Assembly: GCF_003751505.1 (NCBI RefSeq)
Contig: NZ_RJVB01000001.1
Span: 861,898-925,897, forward strand
Direction of reading: 5' to 3'
Length of the DNA stretch: 64,000 nt
Source: Erwinia sp. JUb26
GTDB taxonomy: Bacteria > Pseudomonadota > Gammaproteobacteria > Enterobacterales > Enterobacteriaceae
Made by a program: the position numbers and the translations under genes. Of this stretch, positions 27,157 to 37,802 are shown in pieces (the first letter of the stretch is position 1; each line of letters starts with the position of its first letter). The notes beneath the pieces are model-generated. The model searched no databases. It was not told the origin of the DNA and saw only the letters and a list, made by a program, of their open reading frames with translations.

Positions 27157-28071
27157 TCAGGCGGACGGTTCGCTCAGCCATTCGGCATTCAGCGTTTCAC
27201 TGTCGCCGACATAATCCAGCAGCCAGCTCAGTGCCGGTGACGCACTTTGTTCCGACCAGCTCAGGCAGCACGGGCTGATCGGGAACGGATTGGCCAGCGT
27301 CAGCTCCGCAATCCCCCCTTCTGCAATCCACGACTGAGCAAAGTGCCCAGGGATCATACCAACGCACAGCCCGGCGCGCAGACAGTCGAGCGCGCTGTCC
27401 CAGTCAGGGACCACCAGCCGCCGCTGGTTATCCAGCGTCCAGGTGCTGCGTTTTGGCAGCGCGCGCGACGTATCCTCCAGCGTTAACGATGGCCATTCTC
27501 GTAGTACTTCGTCGCTCAGCGGCCCCGGCTGTTGCAGTATGGGATGCGCCGCCTGCACCACACAGCGCCAGTTCAGGCTGCCCATATCGCGGAAGGCGAA
27601 GCGCCCGCCGACCGGTACCGCCTGAGTAGCACCGATGGCGACATCCACGCGGCCGTCCGCCAGCGCATCCCACACCCCGTTAAACACCTCGGGGAAAATA
27701 TGCAGTTCCATATCGGGGAAATGACGGTAAAAATCGACGATAAGCTGACGGGTACGCTGCGGCCTGACGATGCGGTCGACGGCGATATTAATCTGACCGC
27801 GCCAGCCGTTAGCCACCTGCTGGCAGCGGCGACGCGTGGCCAGCATTTTTTTGATAACAAAACGCCCTTCTTCGCTAAATACGCGCCCGGCCTCGGTCAG
27901 CACCACGTCACGATGACGCCGCTCAAACAGGCTGACGGCCAGCCACTGCTCCAGCTGACGCACCGTATAGCTGACGGCTGATGGGACGCGGTGTAGTTCG
28001 GCCGCCGCGGCGGTAAAGCTTCCGGTTCTGGCAACCGCTTCAATCACTTCCAGAGAATGTTCTGACCACAT
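27157..28071 (-). CDS. punR: LysR-family regulator PunR (YdhB)
   Basis: 304 residues. The helix-turn-helix is TGSFTAAAAELHRVPSAVSY, near-identical to E. coli YdhB. The effector domain contains VDRIVRPQRTRQ and EVFNGVWDALADGRVDVAIG. In E. coli PunR responds to adenosine and activates the adjacent divergent transporter punC. The start MWSEHSL aligns with E. coli; eight codons of in-frame extension upstream are not conserved. Confidence 0.93.
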   Translation of the reverse strand: MWSEHSLEVIEAVARTGSFTAAAAELHRVPSAVSYTVRQLEQWLAVSLFERRHRDVVLTEAGRVFSEEGRFVIKKMLATRRRCQQVANGWRGQINIAVDRIVRPQRTRQLIVDFYRHFPDMELHIFPEVFNGVWDALADGRVDVAIGATQAVPVGGRFAFRDMGSLNWRCVVQAAHPILQQPGPLSDEVLREWPSLTLEDTSRALPKRSTWTLDNQRRLVVPDWDSALDCLRAGLCVGMIPGHFAQSWIAEGGIAELTLANPFPISPCCLSWSEQSASPALSWLLDYVGDSETLNAEWLSEPSA

Positions 28072-28183
28072 AACTTTGCCTACAAAATTTTTCAACGCAA
28101 CTGACGAATATTAGCGTTTCACAAGCATAACTGCATCCCTTTACACTCCCTGCGATAAAAACCTGCCCTGTTAAGAGTCAACT

Positions 28184-29377
28184 ATGCCTTCAAAATTCTT
28201 TATTGTTTATCTGGCCATGCTGAGCATGCTGGGTTTCCTTGCTACCGATATGTACCTGCCCGCGTTTGGTGAGATGCAGCGGGATCTCGCCAGCGGTTCC
28301 GGCGTCATTAGTGCCAGTCTGAGTATTTTCCTTGCCGGGTTTGCCTGTGCGCAGCTGATCTGGGGATCGTTATCCGACCGCCTGGGCCGTAAGCCGGTGC
28401 TGCTGGTGGGGCTCGGGATGTTCGCCATCGGCTGTGCCGCGATGATGTGGGTGAACTCCGCTCCGTGGCTGCTGTTTTTCCGCTTCCTGCAGGCGGTTGG
28501 CGTCTGTGCCGCCGCCGTAAGCTGGCAGGCGCTGGTGGTCGATCGCTACAGCGCCGCGCAGGCAAAGCGCGTATTCGCCACCATCATGCCGCTGGTTGCG
28601 CTTTCACCGGCACTGGCACCGCTGCTGGGTGCCTGGCTGCTTGAGCATTTTTCCTGGCGCGCAATCTTTGTCGCACTGCTGCTGATTAGCGTGGCGCTGC
28701 TGATCCCCACGCTGAGGCTTGCCGGACACTCATCCACTGAAAACACCACCTCGCAGGGACCCACGCCAGGTTTCCTGACGCTGCTGAAATCTCCGGTTTA
28801 CAGCGGCAACGTACTGATTTTCGCCGCCTGCTCCGCCAGCTTCTTCGCCTGGCTTACCGGGTCACCGTTTATTCTCGGTAATCTGGGCCTGTCGCCTGCC
28901 GATATCGGCCTGAGCTATGTGCCACAGACCATCGCTTTCCTGATTGGCGGTTTCGGCTGTCGCGCCCTGCTTACTCGTTTTTCCGGTGGCCAGCTGCTGC
29001 CGTGGCTGCTGCTGTGCTTTAGCCTTGGCGTTATCGCACTGTTCATTTCCGCGCAGCAGCAGAGCCCTTCTTTATCCAGCCTGCTGACGCCGTTCTGTAT
29101 CATGTCGATGGCCAGCGGTGCCATCTATCCGGTGGTCGTATCCAGCGCCCTGCTGCCGTTCCCACAGGCGACGGGTAAAGCTGCCGCGTTACAGAATATG
29201 CTGCAGCTCGGTATGTGCTTTATTGCGAGCCTGGCCGTTTCAACCTGGATTGAATCACCGTTAGAAACCACCGTGCGTGTCATGTTACTGACCATTTTAC
29301 TGGCTACAATGGGCTATCTGCTGCAGCGTAAAGCCGCCAAAAAAATGGCTCTGCAAACGATGGAAAACCCGGGGTGA
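28184..29377 (+). CDS. punC: Purine nucleoside MFS transporter PunC (YdhC)
   Basis: Inner-membrane major facilitator (Bcr/CflA-type, 12 TM), 397 residues. The first loop carries [10 protein letters not shown], and motif A is [17 protein letters not shown]5 has the antiporter-like [12 protein letters not shown]. It is divergent from its activator punR (112-bp gap). In E. coli it imports purine nucleosides. Confidence 0.92.
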   Translation: MPSKFFIVYLAMLSMLGFLATDMYLPAFGEMQRDLASGSGVISASLSIFLAGFACAQLIWGSLSDRLGRKPVLLVGLGMFAIGCAAMMWVNSAPWLLFFRFLQAVGVCAAAVSWQALVVDRYSAAQAKRVFATIMPLVALSPALAPLLGAWLLEHFSWRAIFVALLLISVALLIPTLRLAGHSSTENTTSQGPTPGFLTLLKSPVYSGNVLIFAACSASFFAWLTGSPFILGNLGLSPADIGLSYVPQTIAFLIGGFGCRALLTRFSGGQLLPWLLLCFSLGVIALFISAQQQSPSLSSLLTPFCIMSMASGAIYPVVVSSALLPFPQATGKAAALQNMLQLGMCFIASLAVSTWIESPLETTVRVMLLTILLATMGYLLQRKAAKKMALQTMENPG

Positions 29378-29703
29378 TTTGCTGTAGAATCACTTGGTTA
29401 GCATGCTAACAATAATGCATTGAATATTGTCTGGCGGGAGCATATACTCGTCAGGCACTACAAAATAACAAGTTACCAACATTTTAAACCGCAGAGCGCT
29501 TCGGCGATTTTCGGTGTTTTTACTGACAAGGCTGTCATACCGTTGTGTTATGTTACGTCTGTTTCAGCCTCTGCCGGTTATAATTCAATCCTCTGTTAAC
29601 GTCGGATATCAGACTGCGGCTCTGCCGTGAGTTTTCTCATAAACTTGTAGAATTTGACTATTCTTTTCTCGGGTTTCAATCACACAGGGTGATGGAGAAG
29701 CTA
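29378..29703. other. cfa upstream region
   Basis: This 326-bp region must hold the cfa promoters. E. coli has a distal and a SigS-dependent proximal promoter with a long leader targeted by small RNAs. Here AT-rich stretches and GGTTAGCATGCTAAC (29395-29409, palindrome GTTAGCATGCTAAC) are visible. Individual promoters could not be fixed. The cfa ribosome binding site is GGAGA at 29695. Confidence 0.5.
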
Positions 29704-30852
29704 ATGAGTTCATCGTGTATAGAAGAAGTGAGCCTGGAAGACAACCAGTGGTACCGAATTGTCCAGGAAATGTTGCAAAAGGCTGACATAGAAATAAACG
29801 GTTCCCGGCCATGGGATATCAGAATAAGCAATCCCGACTTTTTTAAACGCGTGCTGCAGGAAGGCTCGCTGGGTTTGGGTGAAAGCTATATGGACGGCTG
29901 GTGGCAGTGCGATCGGCTGGATATTTTTTTCCAGCGCGTGCTGCTGGCAAAACTCGACCAACAACTCCCCCACCATTTTAAAGACACGCTGCGCGTTGCC
30001 GCCGCACGTCTGACTAATCTTCAGTCGCGTAAGCGCGCCTGGATCGTCGGCAAAGAGCATTACGATCTCGGTAATGACCTGTTTTCACTGATGCTTGACC
30101 CGTACATGCAGTATTCCTGCGGCTACTGGAAAGAAGCCGAAACGCTGGAGCAGGCGCAGGAAGCCAAGTTAAAAATGATCTGCGAAAAACTTGAGCTGGC
30201 CCCCGGCATGTCGCTGTTGGATATTGGCTGTGGCTGGGGAGGCCTGGCGGAATATGCCGCTCGTCATTATGGCGTCAGCGTATTTGGCGTGACCATCTCC
30301 GCTGAACAGCAAAAAATGGCACAGCAGCGCTGTGAAGGGTTGGATGTGACGATCCTTTTACAGGATTACCGCGATTTGAATCAGCAGTTTGACCGTATTG
30401 TTTCGGTTGGCATGTTTGAACACGTTGGGCCAAAAAATTACGCGACCTACTTCTCCGTGGTTGAGCGTAACTTAAAACCAGACGGTATTTTCCTGCTGCA
30501 TACCATCGGGGCGAATAAAACCGATGAGAATGTTGACCCGTGGATTAATAAATATATTTTCCCTAACGGCTGTCTGCCATCCGTACGTCATATTGCCAAT
30601 GCCAGCGAGCCGCATTTTGTAATGGAAGACTGGCACAATATCGGCGCGGATTACGACCTGACGCTGATGGCGTGGTATCAGCGCTTCATCGCGGCGTGGC
30701 CGCAGCTGGCGGACAATTACGGCGACCGTTTCAAACGTATGTTCAGTTATTATCTTAACGCCTGTGCTGGTGCCTTTCGCGCGCGCGATATTCAGCTTTG
30801 GCAGGTGGTCTTTACTCACGGGGCTGACGGTGGACTGCGCGTAGCGCGCTAA
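29704..30852 (+). CDS. cfa: Cyclopropane-fatty-acyl-phospholipid synthase
   Basis: Methylates unsaturated acyl chains of membrane phospholipids with SAM as cells enter stationary phase or meet acid; 382 residues, identical in length to E. coli. The start giving MSSSCIEEVS is conserved and has GGAGA before it. The SAM-binding motif is LLDIGCGWGGLAEYAA. Other conserved parts are KEHYDLGNDLF, VGMFEHVGPKNY and YLNACAGAFRARDIQLWQ with its conserved Cys. Confidence 0.98.
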   Translation: MSSSCIEEVSLEDNQWYRIVQEMLQKADIEINGSRPWDIRISNPDFFKRVLQEGSLGLGESYMDGWWQCDRLDIFFQRVLLAKLDQQLPHHFKDTLRVAAARLTNLQSRKRAWIVGKEHYDLGNDLFSLMLDPYMQYSCGYWKEAETLEQAQEAKLKMICEKLELAPGMSLLDIGCGWGGLAEYAARHYGVSVFGVTISAEQQKMAQQRCEGLDVTILLQDYRDLNQQFDRIVSVGMFEHVGPKNYATYFSVVERNLKPDGIFLLHTIGANKTDENVDPWINKYIFPNGCLPSVRHIANASEPHFVMEDWHNIGADYDLTLMAWYQRFIAAWPQLADNYGDRFKRMFSYYLNACAGAFRARDIQLWQVVFTHGADGGLRVAR

Positions 30853-30930
30853 TATCAGTGTCTCTGAAAATGACCGCGTATATTGCGGAGCAGTGCAACC
30901 TGGCTTCGCAACATCAAGCACTGCTATAGA

Positions 30931-30965
30931 AAAAGCCGCTATCGTTGAGGTAGCGGCTTTTTTTC
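30931..30965. terminator. Terminator between cfa and ribE
   Basis: AAAAGCCGCTA/TAGCGGCTTTT with a 9-nt loop and T-run lies between convergent cfa and ribE. The A-run on the left lets it work in both directions. Confidence 0.85.
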
Positions 30966-31052
30966 ATCAGCCGAACGAGGTAACAAGACCAGGCGGCATA
31001 CACTGCGCGTTTATAACAGAGCCGCAGTCTTACTGCCTGGAGCCCGTTTCAA

Positions 31053-31706
31053 TTACTCGGTGGGTTCTTCAGCCGCGGCCGCTGCCAGCAGCGCCGCTTC
31101 GCGCTGTGCCAGCACGCGTTCAACCGTTTCTACGATAGCCTGCGTGTGCGGATCGATCTCGATATTCACCCGATGCCCCAGACGCTTCGCGCCCAGCGTG
31201 GTGCGTGCCAGGGTTTCAGGGATCAAATGAACGCAGAAGCGGGTTTTGGTCACTTCACCCACCGTCAGGCTAATACCGTCAATCCCGACAAAACCCTTAT
31301 GCAGAATATATTTCATCTGGCTGGCGTCCTGCACCTTAAACCAGATTTCCCGGTTATTTTCCGAGGTAATAATTTTGCTGATTTCGGCCGTGGTCATAAT
31401 ATGCCCCGACATCAGATGGCCGCCAATTTCGTCGCTGAATTTGGCCGCGCGCTCAACGTTTACCGTATCCCCTTCTTTCAGATCGCCCAGGTTGGTAATA
31501 CGCAGCGTCTCTTTAACCAGATCGAAACTCACGCGATCGCCGTTGACTTCCGTCACCGTCAGGCAGCAGCCGTTATGGGAAACCGAGGCACCCAGTTCCA
31601 GCCCTGGCAGCAGGGCTTCCGGCATTTTAATAATATGGGTGCGAAAATTTGGTTTCTCTTCAATTGCCAGCAGTTCAGCAGTGCCCTGCACAATTCCGGT
31701 AAACAT
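31053..31706 (-). CDS. ribE: Riboflavin synthase alpha chain
   Basis: Final enzyme of riboflavin synthesis: dismutates two lumazines to riboflavin; trimer; 217 residues. Two homologous lumazine-binding halves are visible, each with a [14 protein letters not shown] segment (residues ~1-97 and ~98-190). N-terminal MFTGIVQG is diagnostic. The tail is Ala/Glu-rich and slightly longer than in E. coli. It is also called ribC in E. coli nomenclature. No FMN riboswitch is seen upstream. Confidence 0.97.
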   Translation of the reverse strand: MFTGIVQGTAELLAIEEKPNFRTHIIKMPEALLPGLELGASVSHNGCCLTVTEVNGDRVSFDLVKETLRITNLGDLKEGDTVNVERAAKFSDEIGGHLMSGHIMTTAEISKIITSENNREIWFKVQDASQMKYILHKGFVGIDGISLTVGEVTKTRFCVHLIPETLARTTLGAKRLGHRVNIEIDPHTQAIVETVERVLAQREAALLAAAAAEEPTE

Positions 31707-31937
31707 AGCTATGCCTCTGTTAATGTGTTGTCGCTGTCACTAGTTTGCCCTGGCTGCTACCTAAAGCCAACTTAACTGAAGACTCTTTGCGTGACAGGAA
31801 GAGCTATTCTTTCCGCGACTTATTGGCTAATTCGTCTGCGCACACTACACTAGACGGCCTGCTATGCTGTGGCGACGAGCAAACGCCGTGAATTCCCCAG
31901 CTAAAACCCCTCCACAATTAAAATAAAGGTGTATGAC

Positions 31938-33311
31938 GTGCAGAAGTACCTCACAGAGGCACGCCAGCTATTAATGCTGGCCATTCCCGTGATCCTTGCG
32001 CAGGTTGCGCAAACGTCGATGGGCTTTGTCGATACGGTGATGGCTGGTGCCGTTAGCGCCACGGATATGGCCGCCGTTGCAGTAGGAACCTCAATCTGGT
32101 TGCCTACTATCCTGTTCGGTCACGGCCTGATTCTGGCCTTAACGCCGGTGGTGGCACAAATGAACGGATCGGGCCGACGCGACCGCATTGCCTCGCAGGT
32201 TCGTCAGGGCTACTGGCTGGCGGGATTTTCATCGCTGATAATTATGGTCGTGCTTTACAACGCGGGCTATCTGATTGGCGCGATGCATAACGTCGATCCG
32301 GAACTGTCAGCCAAGGCCGTCGGCTATCTGCATGCTTTACTGTGGGGCGCACCGGGCTACCTGTTTTTCCAGGTAGCGCGTAACCAGTGTGAGGGGCTTT
32401 CCAAAACCAAACCGGGCATGGTGATGGGTTTTATCGGTCTGCTGGTTAATATTCCGGTGAACTACATCTTTATTTACGGACACTTTGGCATGCCCGCGCT
32501 CGGCGGCGTCGGCTGCGGCGTGGCGACGGCGTCGGTCTACTGGGTGATGTTTATCGCCATGAAGTTTTGGGTCAACCGGGCCGCATTCATGCACGACATT
32601 CGACTGGAAAGTTCATTCTCTCCGCCCGACTGGAAAGTTCTGCGTCGTCTGGTGGGCCTTGGACTGCCGGTTGCGCTGGCGCTGTTTTTTGAAGTGACGC
32701 TGTTCGCCGTTGTTGCCCTGCTGGTTTCACCGATGGGTATCGTCAAGGTGGCGGGTCATCAGATTGCGCTGAATTTCAGCTCGCTAATGTTTGTGATCCC
32801 GCTGTCAGTGGGCGTTGCCACCACCATCCGCGTCGGTTTTCGTCTCGGTCAAGGATCGGTCGAACAGGCGCGAGTGGCGGCGTGGACCGCCCAAGGCGTG
32901 GGCGTTTGCATGGCCTGCCTGACCGCGCTGTTCACGGTCACTTTCCGCCACGAAATTGCCCTGCTGTATAACGATAATCCCGAAGTTGTCACTCTGGCCG
33001 CGCAGTTGATGCTGCTGGCGGCGGTGTATCAGTTCTCGGATTCGATCCAGGTGATCGGCAGCGGTATTTTGCGTGGTTATAAGGATACCCGGGCCATCTT
33101 CTATATCACGTTTATCGCCTACTGGGTGCTTGGCCTACCCAGCGGTTATGTGCTGGCGATGACCGACTGGGTTGTGTCACCGATGGGGCCTGCGGGCTTC
33201 TGGACCGGCTTTATTATCGGGCTGACCAGTTCGGCGGTGATGATGATTTGGCGGATTATTCGCCTGCAGCGGCAGCCATCGGAACGCATCCTGGCGCGCG
33301 CAGCACACTAA
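31938..33311 (+). CDS. mdtK: Multidrug efflux MATE transporter MdtK
   Basis: Na+ or H+-coupled MATE exporter (NorM type) of the inner membrane, 457 residues, 12 TM. Conserved [10 protein letters not shown] and [10 protein letters not shown] lie in the N lobe, [14 protein letters not shown] in the middle, and [10 protein letters not shown] in the C lobe. The GTG at 31938 is chosen: it gives the E. coli length and N-terminus (QKYLTEAR), with AAGGTG 6 nt before it. An upstream in-frame GTG at 31929 overlaps that site. Confidence 0.95.
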   Translation: MQKYLTEARQLLMLAIPVILAQVAQTSMGFVDTVMAGAVSATDMAAVAVGTSIWLPTILFGHGLILALTPVVAQMNGSGRRDRIASQVRQGYWLAGFSSLIIMVVLYNAGYLIGAMHNVDPELSAKAVGYLHALLWGAPGYLFFQVARNQCEGLSKTKPGMVMGFIGLLVNIPVNYIFIYGHFGMPALGGVGCGVATASVYWVMFIAMKFWVNRAAFMHDIRLESSFSPPDWKVLRRLVGLGLPVALALFFEVTLFAVVALLVSPMGIVKVAGHQIALNFSSLMFVIPLSVGVATTIRVGFRLGQGSVEQARVAAWTAQGVGVCMACLTALFTVTFRHEIALLYNDNPEVVTLAAQLMLLAAVYQFSDSIQVIGSGILRGYKDTRAIFYITFIAYWVLGLPSGYVLAMTDWVVSPMGPAGFWTGFIIGLTSSAVMMIWRIIRLQRQPSERILARAAH

Positions 33312-33460
33312 TATTTCGGTAAATTTCGCCTGAATATGCTTAAAATTGCTGCGCTTCGCACAGATGCGCAGCAATCAGGCAGAAAAAAGCTTTTTTCTCC
33401 TTGCCAGGCGTACAGGCTGCCGTTAATATTCGTCCCCGCTGTCACCCAGATAGCAACAGT

Positions 33461-33537
33461 GCGTCCGTAGCTCAGTTGGTTAGAGCACCACCTTGACATG
33501 GTGGGGGTCGGTGGTTCGAGTCCACTCGGACGCACCA
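33461..33537 (+). tRNA. valV: tRNA-Val(GAC), copy 1
   Basis: A 77-nt cloverleaf with encoded CCA. Acceptor GCGTCCG/CGGACGC, D-arm AGCTCAGTTGGTTAGAGC, anticodon loop TTGACAT (anticodon GAC) and T-loop GGTTCGAGTCC. It corresponds to E. coli valV. Confidence 0.98.
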
Positions 33538-33558
33538 AATCTCTGAATGATATTATTT

Positions 33559-33635
33559 GCGTCCGTAGCTCAGTTGGTTAGAGCACCACCTTGACATGGT
33601 GGGGGTCGGTGGTTCGAGTCCACTCGGACGCACCA
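33559..33635 (+). tRNA. tRNA-Val(GAC), copy 2
   Basis: Identical at all 77 positions to the preceding tRNA gene, 21 bp downstream. It is an extra copy relative to the E. coli valV-valW pair and is probably part of the same transcript. Confidence 0.98.
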
Positions 33636-33650
33636 GAGATTTTCCGCAAT

Positions 33651-33727
33651 GCGTTCTTAGCTCAGTTGGTTAGAGCACCACCTTGACATGGTGGGGGTCG
33701 GAGGTTCGAGTCCTCTAGAACGCACCA
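33651..33727 (+). tRNA. valW: tRNA-Val(GAC), copy 3
   Basis: Same anticodon arm (GAC) as the first two, but the acceptor stem is GCGTTCT/AGAACGC and the T-stem is GAGG/CCTC, with changes on both sides of the stems. It corresponds to E. coli valW. Confidence 0.97.
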
Positions 33728-33826
33728 CGCTTCGCCCTCTTCTTTTCAGACTCTGCTTCATCTTATCATTCTGTTGCGCAACACCGCGTTCTAACGCATT
33801 TACTCAAACGTCGTAATCCTTTTTAA

Positions 33827-33884
33827 TTGGTTTTCTAGCACTTAGCCTTTATAATGCACGCGTTGTCTCACTTGAATGGTTTCA
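33827..33884 (+). promoter_or_regulatory. pykF promoter with Cra site
   Basis: The -35 TTGGTT (33827) and perfect -10 TATAAT (33850) are 17 bp apart. TGAATGGTTTCA (33873-33884) fits the Cra (FruR) consensus TGAATCGTTTCA and lies just downstream of the predicted start, where Cra represses pykF in E. coli. Confidence 0.8.
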
Positions 33885-34100
33885 GCGCATGGTCAATATA
33901 CAATTTATAAGCCGTACCTGTTGCGCAACAACATGCTGCGCTCACGCCGAAACCACGTCTCAACTTCTTCTGCAAGCCTTTAATCTGTCACCTATCCTTA
34001 CTCTGTATCGCCGTCTGCCTCAGGCACCCAATTTCTTCTCCGGTGGCCACGTCATCGGAACCCATTCTTATCATCCATCACAACTTACAGATAATCCGTC
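33885..34100 (+). other. pykF leader region
   Basis: About 215 nt of leader lie before pykF. An open frame of 71 codons (ATG 33889) ends on the TGA that overlaps the pykF ATG. It lacks a clear ribosome binding site and is Cys/Ser/His-rich, so coding status is doubtful. No strong hairpin was seen. The pykF ribosome binding site is also weak. Confidence 0.4.
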
Positions 34101-35513
34101 ATGAAAAAGACTAAAATTGTTTGCACTATCGGCCCGAAAACTGAATCTGAAACGATGCTGACCAACCTGCTTGAAGCAGGAATGAACGTTATGCGTCTGA
34201 ACTTCTCCCACGGTAACTACGAAGAACACGGTACGCGCATTACTAACCTGCGTAACGTTGTTAAGAACACCGGCTACCAGGCGGCTATCCTTCTGGATAC
34301 CAAAGGCCCTGAAATCCGCACCATGAAGCTGGAAGGCGGTAGCGATGTTGCCCTAACCGCTGGCCAGACGTTTACCTTTACTACCGACCAAAGTGTGATC
34401 GGTAACAACGAACGCGTTGCGGTCACCTACTCCGGCTTTGCGGCCGATCTGAAAGTCGGTAACACGATTCTGGTTGATGATGGCCTGATCGGCATGGAAG
34501 TCACCGAAGTGACCGAATCCACCGTCGTGTGCAAAGTGCGCAACAACGGCGATCTGGGTGAGAACAAAGGCGTTAACCTGCCGGGCGTGTCCATCCAGCT
34601 GCCGGCACTGGCGGAAAAAGATAAGCTTGACCTGATCTTCGGCTGCGAGCAGGGCGTTGACTTTATCGCCGCGTCCTTTATTCGTAAACGTTCAGACGTG
34701 CTGGAAATCCGTGAGCACCTCAAGGCCCACGGCGGCGAAAATATCCAGATCATCTCGAAAATCGAGAACCAGGAAGGCCTGAACAACTTCGATGAGATCC
34801 TCGATGCATCAGACGGCATCATGGTTGCCCGTGGTGACCTCGGCGTAGAGATCCCGGTTGAAGAAGTGATCTTCGCGCAGAAGATGATGATCAAGAAGTG
34901 TAACCGCGCACGTAAAGTGGTCATCACCGCCACCCAGATGCTGGATTCGATGATCAAGAACCCGCGCCCTACCCGTGCGGAAGCCGGTGACGTTGCCAAC
35001 GCCATCCTCGACGGTACTGACGCCGTGATGCTGTCCGGCGAGAGCGCCAAGGGTAAATATCCGCTGGAGTCCGTGGGTATCATGGCCACCATCTGTGAAC
35101 GTACCGATCGCGTGATGAAGAGCCGCATCGACCCGCGTAACGACGATCGCAAAATGCGCATCACCGAAGCGGTTTGCCGCGGTGCGGTTGAAACGGCCGA
35201 AAATCTGGAAGCACCGGTCATTGTGGTCGCGACCGAAGGCGGTAAGTCAGCGAAATCTATTCGCAAATACTTCCCGCACGCCACCATTCTGGCGCTGACC
35301 ACTAACGAACTGACCAGCCGTCAGCTGCTGCTGACCAAAGGCGTGATCACCAGCCTGGTGCAGGAAATCGCCTCTACCGACGATTTCTACCGTCTGGGTA
35401 AAGAAGCGGCGCTGGCCAGCGGCTATGCGCAGAAAGGCGACGTTGTGGTCATGGTTTCCGGTGCGCTGGTGCCAAGCGGTACGACCAATACCGCTTCGGT
35501 CCACGTTCTGTAA
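34101..35513 (+). CDS. pykF: Pyruvate kinase I
   Basis: Glycolytic enzyme making pyruvate and ATP from PEP, activated by fructose-1,6-bisphosphate; tetramer; 470 residues, same as E. coli. Conserved segments: [24 protein letters not shown], the active-site [27 protein letters not shown] and the signature [17 protein letters not shown]. The C-terminal effector domain ends [12 protein letters not shown]. It is paired physiologically with ppsA in this window, which runs the reverse reaction. Confidence 0.99.
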   Translation: MKKTKIVCTIGPKTESETMLTNLLEAGMNVMRLNFSHGNYEEHGTRITNLRNVVKNTGYQAAILLDTKGPEIRTMKLEGGSDVALTAGQTFTFTTDQSVIGNNERVAVTYSGFAADLKVGNTILVDDGLIGMEVTEVTESTVVCKVRNNGDLGENKGVNLPGVSIQLPALAEKDKLDLIFGCEQGVDFIAASFIRKRSDVLEIREHLKAHGGENIQIISKIENQEGLNNFDEILDASDGIMVARGDLGVEIPVEEVIFAQKMMIKKCNRARKVVITATQMLDSMIKNPRPTRAEAGDVANAILDGTDAVMLSGESAKGKYPLESVGIMATICERTDRVMKSRIDPRNDDRKMRITEAVCRGAVETAENLEAPVIVVATEGGKSAKSIRKYFPHATILALTTNELTSRQLLLTKGVITSLVQEIASTDDFYRLGKEAALASGYAQKGDVVVMVSGALVPSGTTNTASVHVL

Positions 35514-35534
35514 TTTAAGATTACACAATTGAGT

Positions 35535-35565
35535 AAAAAGGCGCCCTTAGAGGCGCCTTTTTTTC
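35535..35565 (+). terminator. pykF terminator
   Basis: AAAAAGGCGCC/GGCGCCTTTTT with a 6-nt loop and a long T-run follows the stop by about 20 nt. Confidence 0.95.
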
Positions 35566-35734
35566 AATTTGCGTAACCTGATTTCACAAAATTTCCAATC
35601 GAAATTAACTATTCAATTGCACAAAAATCTAAGAGCTATCCGATTAAAATCGTCTGTTTTCGCTTAATTTTTTGCCTTATCCCGTAAAGAAGATGCTTCT
35701 TTGAGCGAACGATCAAATTTAAGCACGTTCTCAT

Positions 35735-36055
<321 letters not shown>

Positions 36056-36068
36056 GAGTTCTGGTACT

Positions 36069-36101
36069 AAAAATGGCGCACATTGTGCGCCATTTTTTTT
36101 G
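36069..36101 (+). terminator. lpp terminator
   Basis: A perfect 13-bp stem (AAAAATGGCGCAC and complement) with an ATT loop and eight T. It is typical of the lpp mRNA end. Confidence 0.95.
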
Positions 36102-36158
36102 CCTGCCGTTTAGCTCCGTCGACGGCGAATGTAAAATCCGCCGCCAAACGCACCGTAA

Positions 36159-37190
36159 TCAATTTTGAGCGCTTTCTCCCCCGACCTGAGTTATCCCCGC
36201 CGGTTGAGCTGTAGAGCCTTCTGCAGTCGTCTGGTGAAGGAATGCAGGCACTGTTGAATCGTCTTTCACCACTTCCCCCTCGCTGACCAGTATCGGCATA
36301 CCCGAACGGCGCGTTAATGCCGCCTTGATCACCGCATCATCACTGGTAGTGCTGCTGATAAACTTCTTCGCCGCCGGGGTGAGTGCAATCGGCATGGTTT
36401 GCGGATCGTCGTTTTCGTTGTGCGAGAGCGGCTGATGGACCTCGATCCAACGCTTACCGTCCGGTTCAACGGCGTACTTCACCGGCTGGTTAATGACCTG
36501 AACGCGCGTCCCCTTCGGCACGCTGTTGAACAGCGCTTCGATATCATCCGGGCGCAGGCGAATGCAACCGGAGCTGACGCGCATACCGATGCCAAAATCT
36601 GCATTGGTACCGTGGATCAGATAGTGGCCCTTGCCGTAGGCCAGACGCATCGCGTAAAGGCCCATCGGATTATCCGGCCCGGCGGGAACGGTCACTGGCA
36701 GCGTCTCACCTTTAGCGGCGTAGCGCTTGCGGATATTGGGCGTAGGCGTCCACGTCGGGTTGGGGATTTTCTGGCTGATGCTGGTGACCATCGCCGGGGT
36801 ATTTGCGCCCAGTTGACCGATACCAATCGGATAGACGATCACTTTGTTTTCATCTTTCGGATAGTAGTAGAGACGCAGTTCCGCCACGTTAATCACAATG
36901 CCTTCACGCTTGGTGTCGGGCAGCAGCATCTGGGTGGGGATCGTTAACTGCGTTCCAGCTTTGGGCAGCCAGGGGTCGGTTCCCGGATTGGCTTCCAGCA
37001 TGCCCAGCAGGCCAACCATATACTCCTTCGCGACCGCTTCCAGCGGCCTTCCGTCATTGGGCACAACATAGGTGCTGTTTTCACCAATCAGGCGGCTGTC
37101 GTCAGGCGGAAGAGGATATTCGGTAGCGCTGGCGCTGTACGCCCCGGTCAGCAGAGTAACCATAAAAGCAAAACGGAACAGAGGTTTCAT
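36159..37190 (-). CDS. ldtE: L,D-transpeptidase LdtE (YnhG)
   Basis: Periplasmic peptidoglycan enzyme forming 3-3 (mDAP-mDAP) cross-links; 343 residues. A signal peptide ends near SASA (residue 22). A LysM-like segment (residues ~37-90, STYVVPNDGRPLEAVAKEY) precedes the YkuD domain. The catalytic region contains IHGTNADFG and the nucleophile Cys in RVSSGCIRL. The start MKPLFRF fits the signal peptide; an upstream in-frame Met (12 codons) would bury it. It lies next to lpp, whose product is attached by related enzymes. Confidence 0.92.
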   Translation of the reverse strand: MKPLFRFAFMVTLLTGAYSASATEYPLPPDDSRLIGENSTYVVPNDGRPLEAVAKEYMVGLLGMLEANPGTDPWLPKAGTQLTIPTQMLLPDTKREGIVINVAELRLYYYPKDENKVIVYPIGIGQLGANTPAMVTSISQKIPNPTWTPTPNIRKRYAAKGETLPVTVPAGPDNPMGLYAMRLAYGKGHYLIHGTNADFGIGMRVSSGCIRLRPDDIEALFNSVPKGTRVQVINQPVKYAVEPDGKRWIEVHQPLSHNENDDPQTMPIALTPAAKKFISSTTSDDAVIKAALTRRSGMPILVSEGEVVKDDSTVPAFLHQTTAEGSTAQPAGITQVGGESAQN

Positions 37191-37264
37191 GCGTTTTTCT
37201 CGGTTATGAATGAGGAACCACCCCACTGTATATCAGCGGGGCGCACACCGAGTAGTTTAGCAAC

Positions 37265-37687
37265 TCACGCGCCGGTGAGAATCAGCGCTTTCTGACGTAT
37301 GGCACGAATCATGGCTTCCAGTCCCTGAGAACGGGAAGGTGTCAGCTGCTGAGTGAGAGAAAGCTCGGCAAAGGTCGGGCGAACATCGAAATCGATAATT
37401 TCCTGCGGCGACATCTTCTGATAGACGGCAAAGACGATAGCAATCAGTCCCTTAACCAGTGCTGCATCGCTGTCGCCCTGCAGGCGAACCTGGCCGTTTT
37501 CATCCAGATCAACAATCACCCAGACCTGGCTCTGACAGCCCGGAACGATGTTTTCCTGCTGGTGAAGATTTTCAGAGGCGGGCTCGAGGCGCGCTCCCAG
37601 TTCGATAATATAAAGATACTTCTCTTCCTGATTTGCGCAGCGGTTAAAATTGCGCACCAGTTTTTCTTTATCTGGCAGAGTTGCCAT
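37265..37687 (-). CDS. sufE: Sulfur acceptor protein SufE
   Basis: Takes persulfide sulfur from SufS and passes it to SufBCD; 140 residues. Active-site Cys51 lies in [10 protein letters not shown]-terminal [16 protein letters not shown] is conserved. GAGGAA precedes the ATG. Unlike the tight E. coli arrangement, it lies 115 bp after sufS with a perfect hairpin between them. Confidence 0.97.
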   Translation of the reverse strand: MATLPDKEKLVRNFNRCANQEEKYLYIIELGARLEPASENLHQQENIVPGCQSQVWVIVDLDENGQVRLQGDSDAALVKGLIAIVFAVYQKMSPQEIIDFDVRPTFAELSLTQQLTPSRSQGLEAMIRAIRQKALILTGA

Positions 37688-37744
37688 TGCTTCCTCACTT
37701 AAATCGGCTTCTGAACGACATTGCTCTAACGGTTCTTTATGTAG

Positions 37745-37772
37745 AAAGGGCGAGGCATGCCTCGCCCTTTTA
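37745..37772 (-). terminator. Hairpin between sufS and sufE
   Basis: A perfect 11-bp stem AAAGGGCGAGG/CCTCGCCCTTT around CATG. On the minus strand it is followed by TTTC after the stem's own T-rich end, giving a moderate terminator or attenuator signal inside the suf operon. Confidence 0.65.
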
Positions 37773-37802
37773 AGGCTTGAATCGCTCCGGCTCAGAGAGC
37801 GA

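Noticed and set aside
33461..33727. Direct repeats resembling a CRISPR-like array
   Set aside because: The repeats are tRNA genes with full cloverleaf structure; no CRISPR array or cas gene exists in the window.
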